Counted from the stretch's first letter, positions 16,443 to 26,316 are shown. The stretch is 64,000 bases of DNA from Stenotrophomonas africana (GCF_013004645.1 NZ_JABEME010000001.1:796718-860717), one strand, 5' to 3'. Program-made: numbers and translations. Notes: a model not told the origin generated them from the sequence alone.

Positions 16443-17969
16443 ATGCCGCATACCACCACGACTCCGCCCGCATTGCAGGATGGCGACCTGCTGGCCGCCA
16501 TCGACCTTGGCTCCAATAGTTTCCACATGGTCATCGCGCGCTACACGCTCGGCCAGCTGCGGGTGATCGACCGCCTGCGCGAGACCGTGCGCATGGCCGA
16601 TGGCCTGGATGGCAAAGGTGGGCTCTCCTCCGCCGCGCGACAGCGCGCGCTGGAATGCCTGGCCCGCTTCGGCCAGCGCATCCGCAACGTGCCGCCGCAC
16701 CGGGTGCGCGCACTGGCCACCAACACCGTGCGCCAGCTGCGCTCGCCGCAGTCGTTCCTGGTTCCAGCCGAAACCGCACTGGGGCATGCCATCGAAGTGG
16801 TCAGCGGTCGCGAGGAAGCGCGCCTGATCTACCTGGGCGTGGCCCACGCGCAACCGCCCAAGCCCGGCCAGCGCCGGCTGGTCATCGACATCGGCGGCGG
16901 TTCCACCGAATTCATCATCGGCATGGGCATGCAGACCCTGGAGCGCGAAAGCCTTCAGGCCGGCTGCATCGCCAGCACCCGACGCTTCTTCCCCGGCGGC
17001 AAGCTGAGCAAGAAGCGCTGGAAGGATGCGCTGGCCGAGATCGGCCGCGAGTTCCAGCCCTTCGCCAGCAAGTACCGCGCGCTGGGCTGGCAGGAAGCCC
17101 TGGGCTCATCGGGCACGCACAAGGCGATCAGCGAGATCTGCGCGACGATGAAGCTGAGCAAGGGCGCGATCACCGCCGAGGCGCTGCCGCAACTGCGCGA
17201 CGAACTGCTGAAGGCAAAGAAGATCGACGACATCCAGCTGCCGGGCCTGTCCAGCGACCGTCGTCCGATCATCGCCGGCGGCATCCTGGTGCTGGAAGCC
17301 GCCTTCCAGGCCCTGGGCCTGCAGAAGCTGCTGGTCAGCAAGGCAGCGATGCGCGAAGGCATCCTGTACGACATCGTCGGCCGCGCTGGCGAGAACGACC
17401 TGCGCGATGAATCGGTGGCGGCGCTCAGCCAGCGCTACGGCATCGATACCGTGCAGGCCGATCGCGTCCAGGACACCGCCCTGTCACTGCTGGAGCAGGT
17501 GCAGGAGCGCTGGAAACTCGATGCCGACGACGCGCGCATGCTCGGCTGGGCCGCGCGCCTGCACGAACTGGGCCTGATGATTGCCCACAGCGGCTACCAC
17601 GTGCATGGCAGCTATGTGCTGGAGCACTCGGATATCGCCGGCTTCTCGCGGCAGGAACAGCAGATGCTGGCCGCCCTGGTGCGCAGCCACCGTCGCAGCG
17701 TGACCAAGACCGCCTTCGACGCCCTGCCCGAGCGCCTGCTGCTGACCGCACGCCGGTTGGCCGCCCTGCTGCGGCTGGCGGTGCTGCTCAATCGCGCCCA
17801 TGAGGACGCCCCGCTGCCGGCGCTGGAACTGACCGCCGACGACAACCGTCTGTCGCTGATTGTGCCGCAGGCCTTCATCGATGCCCGCCCTCTGCTGCGC
17901 GCGGACCTGATCGGCGAGACCGACGGAATTGCAGGGTTGGGCATCCAGTTCCGGCCGTTCGTGGCCTGA
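16443..17969 (+). CDS. ppx: Exopolyphosphatase
   Basis: 508 aa, Ppx/GppA family. The actin-like ATPase fold shows IDLGSNSFHMVIARY near the start, phosphate-2 motif DIGGGSTEFIIG and the C-terminal HD-like region (ARLHELGLMIAHSGYHVHG). It hydrolyses terminal phosphates of polyphosphate; GppA activity on pppGpp cannot be excluded. Length fits Ppx. It follows ppk on the same strand, but a structured repeat separates them, so co-transcription is uncertain. Confidence 0.93.
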   Translation: MPHTTTTPPALQDGDLLAAIDLGSNSFHMVIARYTLGQLRVIDRLRETVRMADGLDGKGGLSSAARQRALECLARFGQRIRNVPPHRVRALATNTVRQLRSPQSFLVPAETALGHAIEVVSGREEARLIYLGVAHAQPPKPGQRRLVIDIGGGSTEFIIGMGMQTLERESLQAGCIASTRRFFPGGKLSKKRWKDALAEIGREFQPFASKYRALGWQEALGSSGTHKAISEICATMKLSKGAITAEALPQLRDELLKAKKIDDIQLPGLSSDRRPIIAGGILVLEAAFQALGLQKLLVSKAAMREGILYDIVGRAGENDLRDESVAALSQRYGIDTVQADRVQDTALSLLEQVQERWKLDADDARMLGWAARLHELGLMIAHSGYHVHGSYVLEHSDIAGFSRQEQQMLAALVRSHRRSVTKTAFDALPERLLLTARRLAALLRLAVLLNRAHEDAPLPALELTADDNRLSLIVPQAFIDARPLLRADLIGETDGIAGLGIQFRPFVA

Positions 17970-18233
17970 TCCGGACCGGGACGACGCCCGGCCCGCGCGC
18001 AATCCGCGCTGCACCGCAGCATCAACCCGTCGTCGTTATAGACCCAGGTTATCTGCAAGCCCGCGATTTCCTTCACATTTTCACCACCTCAACGATACGT
18101 GGTGAATTATTTCGACATAGTCTATTTACAAACTCTTAACTACCGAGACTAGTATTGGGTCGCCGGCGCATTTCCGCTGGGCAATTGGGTGCTTTTTTGG
18201 GCATCTCCCTACGTCTTTGAGAGAGAGAACGTA
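17970..18233 (+). promoter_or_regulatory. AT-rich upstream region of TonB receptor 1
   Basis: No gene. The stretch 18060-18150 is distinctly AT-rich against the GC-rich surroundings and holds an inverted repeat TCACCAC/GTGGTGA (18081-18087, 18099-18105). It is likely the promoter and leader of the receptor. I cannot fix a single -10/-35 pair, and no cobalamin-type riboswitch core was seen. Confidence 0.35.
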
Positions 18234-21200
18234 ATGACTTCACGTACCGTGTTGGGCAAGGCCATTGCCCACGCCCTGGTGACGACCACCGCCCTGGCCG
18301 CGCTGCCGGCCTTCGCCCAGGACAGCGGCAGCGCATCGCCGACCAATCTGGATCGCATCGAAATCACCGGTTCGCGCATCCGCCAGGTCGATGTGGAGAC
18401 CTCCCAGCCGGTGCTGGCAATGACCCGCGTCGACATCGAGCGCCAGGGCTTCAGCTCGGTGGCCGACATCCTGCAGAACGTCACCGCCATGGGCAGCCCG
18501 GCGATCAGCCGCGCCAACGCACTGAGCTCGGGCGAAAACACCGGCGGCACCTACATCGACATGCGCAACTTGGGTGCGCAGCGCACCCTGGTGCTGGTCA
18601 ACGGCAAGCGCCTGGGCATCAGCACCTCGGGCCTGCAGGACGTGTCCTCGCTGCCGGTGTCGGCGGTGGAGCGCATCGAAGTGCTGAAGGACGGCGCGTC
18701 GGCCATCTACGGCTCCGACGCGATGGCGGGCGTGATCAACATCATCACCCGTTCCAACGTCAACGGCGTGACCGCCAACGTCTACCACGGCCAGTACAGC
18801 GAAGGCGACGGCGCCCGTGACCGCTTCGACGTGGTCGGCGGCTGGAGCAATGACCGCGTTTCGCTGACCCTGGCACTGGAACATTCCGAAGAAAAGAGCG
18901 TCTGGGCCAAGGACCGCTGGTTCAGCAAGTACGGCGTGAGCGACCGCCACCCGGACGATGCCTCCAACTGGACCACGCTGAGCCAGTGGGGCCAGGTGAC
19001 CGGCCTGAAGGGTGGCCCCGGCTGCACCAACACCAGCCAGGGTTGCGGCTACTCGCTCAACCGCGGCGCCGACCCGACCAACCCGGCCAACTACCACCTG
19101 ACCGACGCGACTCCGTTCACCGGCGACGTCAGCAACGCCAACGAACAGATGCACGTCATGTATCCGCTCAAGCGTGATTCGGTGTACTTCGACGGTCGCT
19201 TCAAGATCACCGACCAGGTCAACCTGCGCACCGAATTCGGCTACAACAAGCGTTCGGCAGAGCGCCAGATTGCAGGCTACCCGCTGCAGTCCAGCTCGGT
19301 GTCGATCTCGGGTGACCCGACCGCCACCGGCCTGATGTCCAAGGACAGCTACTTCAATCCGTTCGGCAACCAGCACGGCTATGCCAAGCCAACCGACGTG
19401 GCCTGGAACCGCCGCACCTGGGAAATCCCGCGCGTGAGCACCAGCGAACTGAAGACCTACCGCGCGGTAGTGTCGCTGGATGGCACGTTCGAGATCGGTC
19501 AGCGCTACTTCGATTGGGACGTGGGCTACCAGTACAACCGCAACGAGCTGACCGCCACCGCTACCGGAAACCTGCACAAGAAGCGCGTGCGTGACGCCGT
19601 GGGTCCGTCGTTCCTGGATCCGGCCACCGGCAAAGTGGTGTGCGGCCGTCCGGGTGCGGTGATCGACGGCTGCATGCCGTGGAATCCGCTGGTGCCTTAC
19701 GGCAAGACCGATCCCAACGGACTGACCGGCAATGAAGCGCTGATGGCCTGGCTGTTCCCGGCGGAGCACACCACCGGCCGCACCACCACCAAGAACGCGT
19801 TCGCCAACCTGTCCGGCAGCATCATGACCCTGCCAGCCGGCGACCTGGGCTTCGCTTTCGGCGTGGAAAGCCGCAAGGAAGACGGCCGCTACACGCCCGA
19901 TGCCCTGGCCCAGACCGGCGCCACCACCAACCTGGCCGCGGGCCCGACCGGTGGCAGCTACAACGTGAAGGAAGCCTATCTGGAGCTCAACGTGCCGGTG
20001 CTGGCCGACCTGCCCGGCGCGCGCGAGCTGAGCTTCAATGCCGCCACCCGCTATTCCAAGTACAACACCTTCGGCAACACGCTCAACAGCAAGTTCGGCT
20101 TCAAGTGGAAGCCGATCGACCAGTTGCTGGTCCGTGGTACCTGGGCGGAAGGCTTCCGCGCACCGACCATCAACGATCTGTACGGTGGCGGTTCGGAAAC
20201 CTTCGCGCAGTTCAGCGATCCGTGCGACACCGTGTTCGGCTCGGCCAAGGGCAGTGCCGAAGTCCGCTCGCGCTGCGCGCGTGACATCGCCGATGCCGCC
20301 AACTTCCGCCAGCTGAAGCAGGGCAACACGCCGGTAACGACGGCGCAGGATGCGACCCCGACGCCGTTCGTGTCCGGCTCGAACCCGCTGCTGGTTCCGG
20401 AAACCTCGACCAGCAAGACGCTGGGCCTGGTGTGGAGCCCGACCTTCATCAGCAACTTCAACGTGGCGCTGGACTGGTGGAAGATCCGCATCGACAACAC
20501 CATCGTCGGTGACAGCCCGAACCAGATCCTGAAGGATTGCTATGAGCAGGGCATCGAATCGCGCTGCAGCCGCTTCAGCCGTGATCCGTCCAACGGCATC
20601 GTCACCGGCCTGAAGTTCGGCAACCGCAACGCCGGCTTCGCCGAGACCGAAGGTTACGACCTGGATGTCAGCTACCGCGTCGACACCAGCTACGGCAAGC
20701 TGAGCGCGGGCTGGACCAGCACCTATGTGAGCAAGAACGTCTACCGCTCCACCAATGATGTCCGTGATGCGATCACGCCGATCAACGGCGTTGCCAACAC
20801 CATCGGCACCGCCACCAGCCTTGCGTTCCGCGTGCGCTCGAACCTGGTGCTGGGCTGGGACGTGGGTGACTTCGGCGTCAGCTGGACGGCACGCTACTAC
20901 TCCGGTGTGAAGGAGCGCTGCCTCAACGCCTCGCGGTATGCGGACGAGTGCTCCGATCCGACCTTCCTGGCGCCGTGGCTGAAGTCGCCGACCGCTTACA
21001 ACGAGCGCGGTGCGGTGACCTTCCACGACGTGCAGTTCCGCTACAACCTGCCGTGGGATGCCACCGTTTCGGTGGGCGCGAACAATGTGTTCGGCAAGGA
21101 AGCTCCGGTGATGTACAGCAAGCCGAACTCGTCGTTCTCCTACTACGGTGGCTACGACATCGGTCGTTTCATGTACATGAAGTACCAGCAGCGCTTCTGA
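18234..21200 (+). CDS. TonB-dependent outer-membrane receptor 1
   Basis: 988 aa from ATG 18234, which follows GAGAGAGA and gives a normal signal peptide (basic start, cleavage near AFAQ). The plug domain follows ITGSRIRQVD with the typical QPVLAMTRVDIERQG and VLKDGASAIYGSDAMAGVIN. The beta-barrel occupies the rest and ends in Phe (KYQQRF). Size and plug type are those of xanthomonad receptors for oligomeric substrates such as carbohydrates or peptides; the substrate is unknown. A paralogue follows immediately. Confidence 0.93.
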   Translation: MTSRTVLGKAIAHALVTTTALAALPAFAQDSGSASPTNLDRIEITGSRIRQVDVETSQPVLAMTRVDIERQGFSSVADILQNVTAMGSPAISRANALSSGENTGGTYIDMRNLGAQRTLVLVNGKRLGISTSGLQDVSSLPVSAVERIEVLKDGASAIYGSDAMAGVINIITRSNVNGVTANVYHGQYSEGDGARDRFDVVGGWSNDRVSLTLALEHSEEKSVWAKDRWFSKYGVSDRHPDDASNWTTLSQWGQVTGLKGGPGCTNTSQGCGYSLNRGADPTNPANYHLTDATPFTGDVSNANEQMHVMYPLKRDSVYFDGRFKITDQVNLRTEFGYNKRSAERQIAGYPLQSSSVSISGDPTATGLMSKDSYFNPFGNQHGYAKPTDVAWNRRTWEIPRVSTSELKTYRAVVSLDGTFEIGQRYFDWDVGYQYNRNELTATATGNLHKKRVRDAVGPSFLDPATGKVVCGRPGAVIDGCMPWNPLVPYGKTDPNGLTGNEALMAWLFPAEHTTGRTTTKNAFANLSGSIMTLPAGDLGFAFGVESRKEDGRYTPDALAQTGATTNLAAGPTGGSYNVKEAYLELNVPVLADLPGARELSFNAATRYSKYNTFGNTLNSKFGFKWKPIDQLLVRGTWAEGFRAPTINDLYGGGSETFAQFSDPCDTVFGSAKGSAEVRSRCARDIADAANFRQLKQGNTPVTTAQDATPTPFVSGSNPLLVPETSTSKTLGLVWSPTFISNFNVALDWWKIRIDNTIVGDSPNQILKDCYEQGIESRCSRFSRDPSNGIVTGLKFGNRNAGFAETEGYDLDVSYRVDTSYGKLSAGWTSTYVSKNVYRSTNDVRDAITPINGVANTIGTATSLAFRVRSNLVLGWDVGDFGVSWTARYYSGVKERCLNASRYADECSDPTFLAPWLKSPTAYNERGAVTFHDVQFRYNLPWDATVSVGANNVFGKEAPVMYSKPNSSFSYYGGYDIGRFMYMKYQQRF

Positions 21201-21226
21201 TCCATCCGCACTGCGGAATCTCGACG

Positions 21227-21256
21227 ACCACGGCCCTTCGGGGCCGTGGTTTTTTT
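21227..21256 (+). terminator. Terminator after TonB receptor 1
   Basis: 10-bp perfect stem ACCACGGCCC/GGGCCGTGGT with a stable TTCG tetraloop, then TTTTTT. Confidence 0.92.
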
Positions 21257-21536
21257 CTGCCCCGCGCAGACTGTCGCTTTCCACATTGACCTTGAGGCGT
21301 TCAATCAGGGGCACGGTCCTCTGCGCTGCTTTTGCTGCACTGCCACTGCTTGGAGCAATCGATTGATTTACTTCTGCTTTGTGCAGAAGCGTCACGACTG
21401 TCTGTGGTGCTTTCGTCGTTTCCCCATACGTCTCCGCACCGGTCTTCACTAGGTTCGAACGTCCACCATCGCGGTGGGATTGACGCAGCCCCGCCTGGCT
21501 GTGTTCCGAAGACTTCGAAGACCGAGAGAGAGACCC
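21257..21536 (+). promoter_or_regulatory. Leader region of TonB receptor 2
   Basis: 280 nt without a credible ORF, lower in GC than its flanks. It holds CTTCTGCTTTGTGCAGAAG (21369-21387), an imperfect hairpin, and ends with GAGAGAGAGACCC before the ATG, resembling the GAGAGAGA leader of receptor 1. Promoter not resolved. Confidence 0.35.
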
Positions 21537-24461
21537 ATGACCATCCGTATTCCCGAACTGGGGTTGGCGATCCGTCGTGCACTGACGATAACGGCAACCG
21601 CAGCACTGGCCACACCGGCACTCGCCCAGCAGGCACCGGAAGCCACCACGCTGGACCGCATCGAGATCACCGGCTCGCGCATCCGCCAGGTCGATCTGGA
21701 AACCGCACAGCCGGTGCTGACCATCAGCCGCGCCGACATCGAGCGGCAGGGCTTCAACTCCGTTGCCGACATCCTGCAGAACCTGACCGCAACCGGCAGC
21801 CCGGCCTTGAGCCGTGCCAGCCCGCTCAGTGCGGGCGAAGCCGCGGGCGGCAGCTATGTGAACATGCGCGGCCTCGGTGCACAGCGCACCCTGGTGCTGG
21901 TCAACGGCAAGCGCCTGGGCATGACCACCAGCGGGTACCAGGACATTTCCAGCATTCCCGCAGCCGCCGTCGAGCGCATGGAAGTGCTTAAGGACGGCGC
22001 CTCGGCCATCTACGGCGCCGACGCGATGGCTGGCGTGGTCAACATCATCACCCGCCGCAACGTTGAAGGTGTCACCGCCAGCGTCTACCACGGCCAGTAC
22101 AGCAAAGGCGATGGCGCCCGTACCCAGTACGACGTGGTTGCCGGCTGGTCGAATGACCGCGCCTCGATCAGCGTCGCGGCCGAGCACGTCGAAGAAAAGG
22201 GTGTGTGGGCGAAGGACCGCGGCTTCAGCGCCTACACCTATACCGACCGCCATCCGGACGATGGCTGGACCACGGTCGGCCAGTGGGGGCGCATCGTCGG
22301 CTTCAAGGGCCCGGGCTGCAGCAGCGCCCGTGGCTGCAGCTATTCGCTCGATCGCGGCAGCCAGCCGGGCGGGCCGGACAGTTTCCACCTCAGTGACAAC
22401 ACGCCGTTCACCGGTGATGTCAGCAACAGCAACGAGCAGATGCACCTGCAGACGCCGATCAAGCGTGACTCGATCTTCGTCGACGCGCGCGTGGATCTGA
22501 ACGACCAGGTCCGCTTCAATACCCAGCTGTCCTACAACCGGCGCACCACTACGCGCCAGGTCGCCGGCTATCCGTTCCAGTCCGGCGCAGCCGGCATCAC
22601 GCCGATGTCCGCCGACAGCTGGTTCAACCCGTTCGGCAGCCACCACGGCTATGGCAACCCCGGCGATGTGCACTGGAACCGCCGCACCTGGGAGGTTCCG
22701 CGGGTCAGCACCAGCGAACTGACCACTTGGCAGGGCGTTGCTGCCTTTGAAGGCAGCTTCGAACTCGGCGGCCGGGATTTCGACTGGGAAACCGGCTACC
22801 AGTACAACCGCAGCGAGCTGACCCAGCGTGCCACCGGCAACCTGCACAAGCAGCGCGTGGCCGATGCCACTGGCCCCTCGTTCTTCAACCCGGAAACCGG
22901 CAAGGTTGAATGCGGCACCCCGGGAGCACCGATTGCCGGCTGCAAGCCGTGGAATCCGCTGGTGCCGTATGGCCAGGATGATCCCTATGGCCTGACCGGC
23001 AACAAGGAACTGCAGGACTGGTTGTTCCCCGAAGAACTCACTCGTGGCCGCACCACCACCCGCAGCCTGTTCGCCAGTCTCAGTGGAAGCCTCGCCACAC
23101 TGCCCGCGGGGGAACTGGGCTTTGCCGTGGGCGCCGAGAGCCGCCGCGAGGACGGTCGCTTCATTCCCGACGCGCTGGCGCAGACCGGGGCCACCACCAA
23201 CCTCGCCGCAGGCCCCACCGGCGGTGGCTACCGCGTCGACGAGGCCTATCTGGAGCTGAGCGTGCCGGTGCTGCGCGACCTTGCCGGTGCGCGTGAGCTG
23301 ACGCTCAATGCAGCGACGCGCTTCTCGGACTACTCCACCTTCGGCGGAACCCTCAACAGCAAGTTCGGCTTCAGCTGGAAGCCGATCGATCAGCTGCTGG
23401 TCCGTGGTACCTGGGCGCAGGGCTTCCGTGCACCGACCATCTCCAACCTCTACGGCGGCGGCTCGGAAACCTTCACCACCGGCTTCCGCGATCCCTGCGA
23501 CAGCGTGTACGGCGCGGCCGCCAGCAGCCCGGAGGTGCGTGCCCGCTGCGCTGCCGACATCACCAACGCGGAAAGTTACCGCCAGCTCGGCCAGGGCAAC
23601 GAACCGATCACCGGCAGCAGCGGGCAGACGCCGGTGCCCTTCACCAACGGCTCCAATCCCGACCTGAAGCCGGAAACCTCGACCAGCCGCACCCTGGGCC
23701 TGGTCTGGAGCCCGACGTTCGCTGAAGGGCTGCACATTGCGCTGGACTGGTGGAAGATCCGCATCGAGAACACCATCGTCTCCGACCATCCCAACGCCAT
23801 CCTCCGCGACTGCTACGAACTGGGCATTGCCGAGCGCTGCAGCAGCTTCACCCGTGACCCGGAGCTGGGCATCGTCAACAAGCTCAGGTACGGCAGTCGC
23901 AACAGTGGCTTCCGCCAGGCCGAAGGCTATGACCTGGAGGTCGGCCACAAGGTCGAAACGCCTTGGGGCACGCTGAGCGCAGACTGGAAAACCACCTATG
24001 TGGTTGCCGCGGTGGAGCGCACCACCAACGAGGCGGATGTGCCGCCGGTTCCCAGCAATGGCATCGCCACCGACGATGGCATCGGCTTCCGCGTGCGCTC
24101 CAACGCATCGCTGGGCTGGGAACATGGCAACCTCGGTCTGACCTGGGGCCTGCGTTACTTCTCTGCGGTCAAGGAGCGCTGCCTGGGCGTTGATGAGTAT
24201 CCGAACGAGTGTTCGCACCCCGACCAGCGCGCACCGTGGTTCAGCGGCACGCGTGATTACAACCGTCGCGGATCGGTCACCTTCCACGACGTGCAGGCGC
24301 GTTACAGCCTGCCGTGGGATGCGACCGTCTCGATCGGCGCCAACAACGTGTTCGGTCGCCAGGGACCGGTCATGTACAGCCAGCCGAGCTCCAACTTCTC
24401 CTACTACGGCGGCTTCGACATCGGCCGTTTCATCTACATGAAATACCAGCAGCGCTTCTGA
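21537..24461 (+). CDS. TonB-dependent outer-membrane receptor 2
   Basis: 974 aa from ATG 21537; the signal peptide ends near ALAQQ. The plug is nearly the same as in receptor 1 (EITGSRIRQVD, DIERQGFNSVADILQN), and similarity continues to the shared C-terminus KYQQRF. It differs mainly in surface-loop segments, and several small indels shorten it by 14 residues. This is a tandem duplication with independent leaders and terminators, so the two may serve related ligands under different control. Ligand unknown. Confidence 0.93.
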   Translation: MTIRIPELGLAIRRALTITATAALATPALAQQAPEATTLDRIEITGSRIRQVDLETAQPVLTISRADIERQGFNSVADILQNLTATGSPALSRASPLSAGEAAGGSYVNMRGLGAQRTLVLVNGKRLGMTTSGYQDISSIPAAAVERMEVLKDGASAIYGADAMAGVVNIITRRNVEGVTASVYHGQYSKGDGARTQYDVVAGWSNDRASISVAAEHVEEKGVWAKDRGFSAYTYTDRHPDDGWTTVGQWGRIVGFKGPGCSSARGCSYSLDRGSQPGGPDSFHLSDNTPFTGDVSNSNEQMHLQTPIKRDSIFVDARVDLNDQVRFNTQLSYNRRTTTRQVAGYPFQSGAAGITPMSADSWFNPFGSHHGYGNPGDVHWNRRTWEVPRVSTSELTTWQGVAAFEGSFELGGRDFDWETGYQYNRSELTQRATGNLHKQRVADATGPSFFNPETGKVECGTPGAPIAGCKPWNPLVPYGQDDPYGLTGNKELQDWLFPEELTRGRTTTRSLFASLSGSLATLPAGELGFAVGAESRREDGRFIPDALAQTGATTNLAAGPTGGGYRVDEAYLELSVPVLRDLAGARELTLNAATRFSDYSTFGGTLNSKFGFSWKPIDQLLVRGTWAQGFRAPTISNLYGGGSETFTTGFRDPCDSVYGAAASSPEVRARCAADITNAESYRQLGQGNEPITGSSGQTPVPFTNGSNPDLKPETSTSRTLGLVWSPTFAEGLHIALDWWKIRIENTIVSDHPNAILRDCYELGIAERCSSFTRDPELGIVNKLRYGSRNSGFRQAEGYDLEVGHKVETPWGTLSADWKTTYVVAAVERTTNEADVPPVPSNGIATDDGIGFRVRSNASLGWEHGNLGLTWGLRYFSAVKERCLGVDEYPNECSHPDQRAPWFSGTRDYNRRGSVTFHDVQARYSLPWDATVSIGANNVFGRQGPVMYSQPSSNFSYYGGFDIGRFIYMKYQQRF

Positions 24462-24487
24462 TCCACCGCCCTGCCAGCATTGCCCAT

Positions 24488-24507
24488 CACGGCCCTCCGG
24501 GGCCGTG
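24488..24507 (+). terminator. Hairpin after TonB receptor 2
   Basis: 8-bp perfect stem CACGGCCC/GGGCCGTG with a TCCG loop. It is the counterpart of the receptor 1 terminator but lacks the T-run, so it may act weakly. Confidence 0.5.
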
Positions 24508-24605
24508 GTGGCGCATGGCCCGGGGGCGCGTCATCCGGCGGTCGCAAAGCGGTCATATCGGCTACATCGCCAGCACCGAGCATGCCGGAAACCCGGAGGC
24601 CCGCC

Positions 24606-25751
24606 ATGCGCTATGCCATCGTCACCGAGACCTACCCGCCGGAAGTGAACGGCGTTGCCCTGACCGTGCAGGGGCTGGAACAGGGACTGCGCAACTCCGG
24701 CCACGAGATCGACCTGATCCGCCCGCGACAGGCCAGTGAAGCGCTGGACTCTGCAGCGGGTACCCTGTTGGTTCCCGGCGCCGCCCTGCCGCGTTACCCC
24801 GGCCTGCGCTTCGGGCTGCCGGCCCCGATCCGGCTCGGCCGCCATTGGCAGCAGCAACGCCCGGATGCCGTCTATGTCGCCACCGAAGGCCCGCTGGGCT
24901 GGTCGGCCGTGCGCACTGCACGGCGCCTCGGCATTCCGGTGGCCAGTGGCTTCCACACCCGCTTCGACGAATACCTGCCCGACTACGGTGTGGCCTGGCT
25001 GCAGGCGGCCGCGATGCGCTGGATGCGTCGCTTCCACAACCAGGCCGATGCAACCCTGGTGCCCACCCGCGAACTGCAGCAGTTCCTCGGTGAACAGGGT
25101 TTCGAACGCGTACGCCTGCTGGCACGTGCGGTCGACAGCCAGCAGTTCGATCCGGGTCGGCGCGACCCAGCGCTGCGCGAGGAATGGGGTGTGGACGGCA
25201 ACGGCCTGGTGGCGATCTATGTCGGCCGCATCGCCGCGGAGAAGAACCTTGGCCTGGCGGTGAAAGCATTCCGCCGCCTGCAGCAGATCCGTCCCAAGGC
25301 CCGCTTCGTGTGGGTGGGTGATGGCCCTGCGCGCGAAAAACTGGCGCATGAAAACCCCGACTTCATCTTCTGCGGTATCCAGCGGGGTGACGCGCTTGCC
25401 CGGCATTTCGCCAGCGGCGACCTGTTCCTGTTCCCCAGCCGCAGCGAGACCTTCGGCAACGTGACTCTCGAAAGCATGGCCAGTGGCGTGGCAACCGTGG
25501 CCTTCGACTATGGCGCTGCCCGCGAGTACCTGCGCAATGGCGAAAATGGCGCGGCAGTGGACAACGATGAGCAGTTCATCGAAGCGGCCGTGCAGCTGGC
25601 CGCGGATGACGCGCAGCGCCAGACGCTGGGCAGCAATGCCGCACGCGCGATGAAGCGCCTGCATCCGCAGCAGGTGGTGGCGGAATTCGATGCCCTGCTG
25701 GCCGAACTGGCGCAGTCGCGGAGGAGCGGCCATGCGCACCACGCCGCTTGA
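24606..25751 (+). CDS. GT4-family glycosyltransferase
   Basis: 381 aa from MRYAIVTETYPPEVNGVALT, preceded by GGAGG. The N-terminal GT-B motif PPEVNGV and the C-terminal nucleotide-sugar site with the EX7E pattern (FPSRSETFGNVTLESMASG) place it with mannosyl-, glucosyl- and sulfoquinovosyl-transferases acting on diacylglycerol or phosphatidylinositol-like acceptors. The gene below overlaps it by 20 nt and is a PAP2 phosphatase, so a joint role in membrane glycolipid synthesis is likely. Donor and acceptor are unknown. Confidence 0.88.
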   Translation: MRYAIVTETYPPEVNGVALTVQGLEQGLRNSGHEIDLIRPRQASEALDSAAGTLLVPGAALPRYPGLRFGLPAPIRLGRHWQQQRPDAVYVATEGPLGWSAVRTARRLGIPVASGFHTRFDEYLPDYGVAWLQAAAMRWMRRFHNQADATLVPTRELQQFLGEQGFERVRLLARAVDSQQFDPGRRDPALREEWGVDGNGLVAIYVGRIAAEKNLGLAVKAFRRLQQIRPKARFVWVGDGPAREKLAHENPDFIFCGIQRGDALARHFASGDLFLFPSRSETFGNVTLESMASGVATVAFDYGAAREYLRNGENGAAVDNDEQFIEAAVQLAADDAQRQTLGSNAARAMKRLHPQQVVAEFDALLAELAQSRRSGHAHHAA

Positions 25752-26271
25752 ACTGCTGGCCGACCGCGAAGCACGCCTGTGCCGGCGGGCCAACCACTAC
25801 TGTCGCCGCCGCCGCGTACGTCGCCTGTTCGCTGTCATCAGCCGGCTCGGTGATGGCGTGTTCTGGTATGTGCTGATGGGCGCGCTGGTGCTGCTCGATG
25901 GCTTCGACGGCCTGCGCGCGTCGGTGCACATGGCCGCCACCGGCCTGGCCGCGTTGCTGCTGTACAAGGGCCTCAAGCGCTGGACCCGGCGCCCGCGCCC
26001 GTATGCGGCCGACCTGCGCATCCGCGCGTGGGTGGCACCGCTGGACGAGTTCAGCTTCCCATCCGGGCACACTCTGCACGCGGTGTCGTTCACCATCGTG
26101 GCACTGGCCTACTACCCGTGGCTGGCTCCGCTGCTGGTGCCGTTCACCGCCGGCGTCGCACTGTCGCGCGTGGTGCTGGGCCTGCATTATCCCAGCGACG
26201 TATTGGCCGCGACGGGCATCGCGGTGCTGCTGGCGTCGGCCAGCCTGGCCTGGTTGCCGCTGCCGGTGTGA
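25732..26271 (+). CDS. PAP2-family membrane phosphatase
   Basis: 179 aa from ATG 25732, after GGAGGAGCGGCC, overlapping the glycosyltransferase stop by 20 nt. The three-part acid phosphatase signature is complete: KRWTRRPRPY, FPSGH and SRVVLGLHYPSD. It has several hydrophobic helices and a basic cytoplasmic N-terminus (RRANHYCRRRRVRR). It likely removes phosphate from a lipid phosphate (phosphatidate or isoprenyl pyrophosphate) and could make the diacylglycerol acceptor used by the overlapping glycosyltransferase. Confidence 0.88.
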   Translation: MRTTPLELLADREARLCRRANHYCRRRRVRRLFAVISRLGDGVFWYVLMGALVLLDGFDGLRASVHMAATGLAALLLYKGLKRWTRRPRPYAADLRIRAWVAPLDEFSFPSGHTLHAVSFTIVALAYYPWLAPLLVPFTAGVALSRVVLGLHYPSDVLAATGIAVLLASASLAWLPLPV

Positions 26272-26293
26272 CCCCCGGGGTCAGATCCCTCCG

Positions 26294-26316
26294 GTAGCGC
26301 CGGGCCATGCCCGGCG
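26294..26316. repeat. SMAG/REP monomer
   Basis: GTAGCGCCGGGCCATGCCCG followed by GCG, one GTAG-headed palindrome. Just before it, at 26271-26284, is a short TGACCCC/GGGGTCA inverted repeat after the PAP2 stop. Confidence 0.75.

Noticed and set aside
18060..18233. Cobalamin or other riboswitch upstream of the TonB receptors
   Set aside because: No conserved B12-box or other aptamer core was found; only an inverted repeat and an AT-rich promoter-like stretch.
18240..24287. A 2015-codon open frame on the minus strand across both TonB receptor genes
   Set aside because: It is the antisense shadow of two well-supported genes in GC-rich DNA: no ribosome site, no recognised domain, low-complexity Gly/Ala/Val/His composition.
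24488..24605. N-terminal extension of the glycosyltransferase to 24480
   Set aside because: It would translate through the receptor 2 hairpin; the ATG at 24606 has GGAGG and gives the normal family start.
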